Positions 63,301-64,000 of a stretch of 64,000 nucleotides of DNA are shown here, piece by piece. The translations under genes were made by a program, and so were the position numbers. The DNA is from Colius striatus (Eukaryota; Chordata; Aves; Coliiformes; Coliidae). Within the stretch, counting starts at the first letter, position 1, and every line of letters begins with the position of its first letter. The stretch covers positions 5,507,501-5,571,500 of the forward strand of contig NC_084767.1 of NCBI RefSeq assembly GCF_028858725.1, read 5' to 3'. The notes beneath the pieces were generated by a model that made no database searches, had not been told where the DNA came from, and saw nothing but the letters and a program-made list of their open reading frames with translations.

Positions 63301-64000
63301 CTCCGCTAAAAAGGACTCCTGGGGACAACCCCATTTTTAAGAAAGTAGGACCATGGGAAAGCTCACCCTTCTTGCTAGATCTAGGGTAAAGATTCATAAG
63401 GGAATAATCACCCCTAAATGAACTGGGGTTCTGAGGAGTTGCATCTTTTCCCTGATATTGTGTTGGAAGAAACAAAATGCTGAATAGCCTCCAGTTACAA
63501 AGTTCTGAGAGATCCAAAGTGTCTCCAGATCCGAGGAGATGCAGCTAGAACATTTATGTGGTAAAATCTGTTCATTTTTCTCACACTTCTTCCCATGAAG
63601 TCAGTAAGATGGCACGTTTCATCAAAGTCAAGGAACTCTATTTAAAAATGTGATGCTAAGGGAAAATTGTCAGTAATTTTGGAACAGCAACCGCATGGGA
63701 CAGGAGCCAAAGGCAGCAGATAGGTTTTGGATGGTACACTACAGATCTGGCCAGGGACTAGAATTGGGAATCACAGCATTCCTGAAAAGTAAATGTTCCT
63801 AGTCCTGGCTCCCACTAAGTTCAGAGCTGTGTGGAAGCCAGAAACCCCTGCCTCATACAGACACAAGGTAGTACCTTGTCACTGATCAGTAGCAGCTCAA
63901 AACTTGTAAGGAGGTCCAATTCCTGTAGATTTATTTTAGCTGGCAAATAAAGTCTCTTGTAGGAAAGGTTAAGACAATCCCTGGATGGGTTGCTGACTCC
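57380..64000. other. Intergenic to window end, no supported gene
   Basis: About 6.6 kb without a recognised exon or named repeat. The 116-codon minus-strand frame at 59734-60084 has no family signature. CTCF-like words occur at 59868-59883 and 61175-61188. A 10-base GC palindrome (cagccggctg) is at 57691-57700. The next gene in the expected avian order may begin beyond the window. Confidence 0.5.
59868..59883 (-). promoter_or_regulatory. CTCF-like motif
   Basis: On the minus strand CCAATAGATGGCGATG matches the CTCF consensus CCASYAGRKGGCRS except at the fourth and the fourteenth bases. Occupancy is unknown. Confidence 0.3.

Noticed and set aside
1..64000. CRISPR-like arrays, prokaryotic operons, phage or retroviral genes
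   Set aside because: No regularly spaced direct repeats, no operon-like gene packing, and no LTR pair or gag/env-type frames were seen. All RT sequence present is CR1 LINE.

Overview
The window looks like bird genomic DNA. It contains many 5'-truncated CR1 LINEs with the typical avian 3' tail of ATTCTATG/GATTCTGTG octamers, a few much older MIR-like and L3/CR1-like fossils, AT-rich intergenic sequence, and one vertebrate gene with a large intron. I cannot name the species. The CR1 tails look neoavian rather than chicken, but that is an impression, not a measurement.

The only gene I can support is ADRA1B, the alpha-1B adrenergic receptor, on the + strand. Its coding sequence is in two exons. 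Exon 1 (31271-32231) encodes the N-terminus through TM6. Exon 2 (49931-50493) encodes the end of TM6/ECL3, TM7 and the cytoplasmic tail. They are separated by a 17,699-bp phase-1 GT-AG intron. Joined, they give a 507-residue receptor with all class A landmarks intact. The 5' leader contains four short upstream ORFs, the last ending one base before the receptor AUG. A small CpG-containing patch near 30750-30800 carries CTCF-like and CRE-like motifs. Polyadenylation signal candidates lie at 51020 and 51105.

Layout: 1-30700 is upstream intergenic DNA with CR1 fragments, simple repeats and one MIR-like SINE. 30700-31270 is the putative promoter and 5' leader. 31271-50493 is the receptor gene, whose intron holds four sense CR1 copies, one ancient antisense CR1, one MIR-like SINE and a CA/TA microsatellite. 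50494 to about 51130 is the 3' UTR. 51130-64000 is downstream intergenic DNA with two more CR1 copies, one still carrying part of the reverse transcriptase region.

Most other open frames are short, lack an ATG or recognisable domain, or are antisense shadows. I found no tRNA or rRNA gene, CRISPR array, prokaryotic or viral gene, and no convincing new multi-gene system. The most interesting points are the uORF array, the loss of the mammalian poly-arginine tract from the receptor tail, a possible intron-retained six-helix isoform, and a CR1 copy whose internal deletion removed the RT catalytic motif yet kept the frame open.
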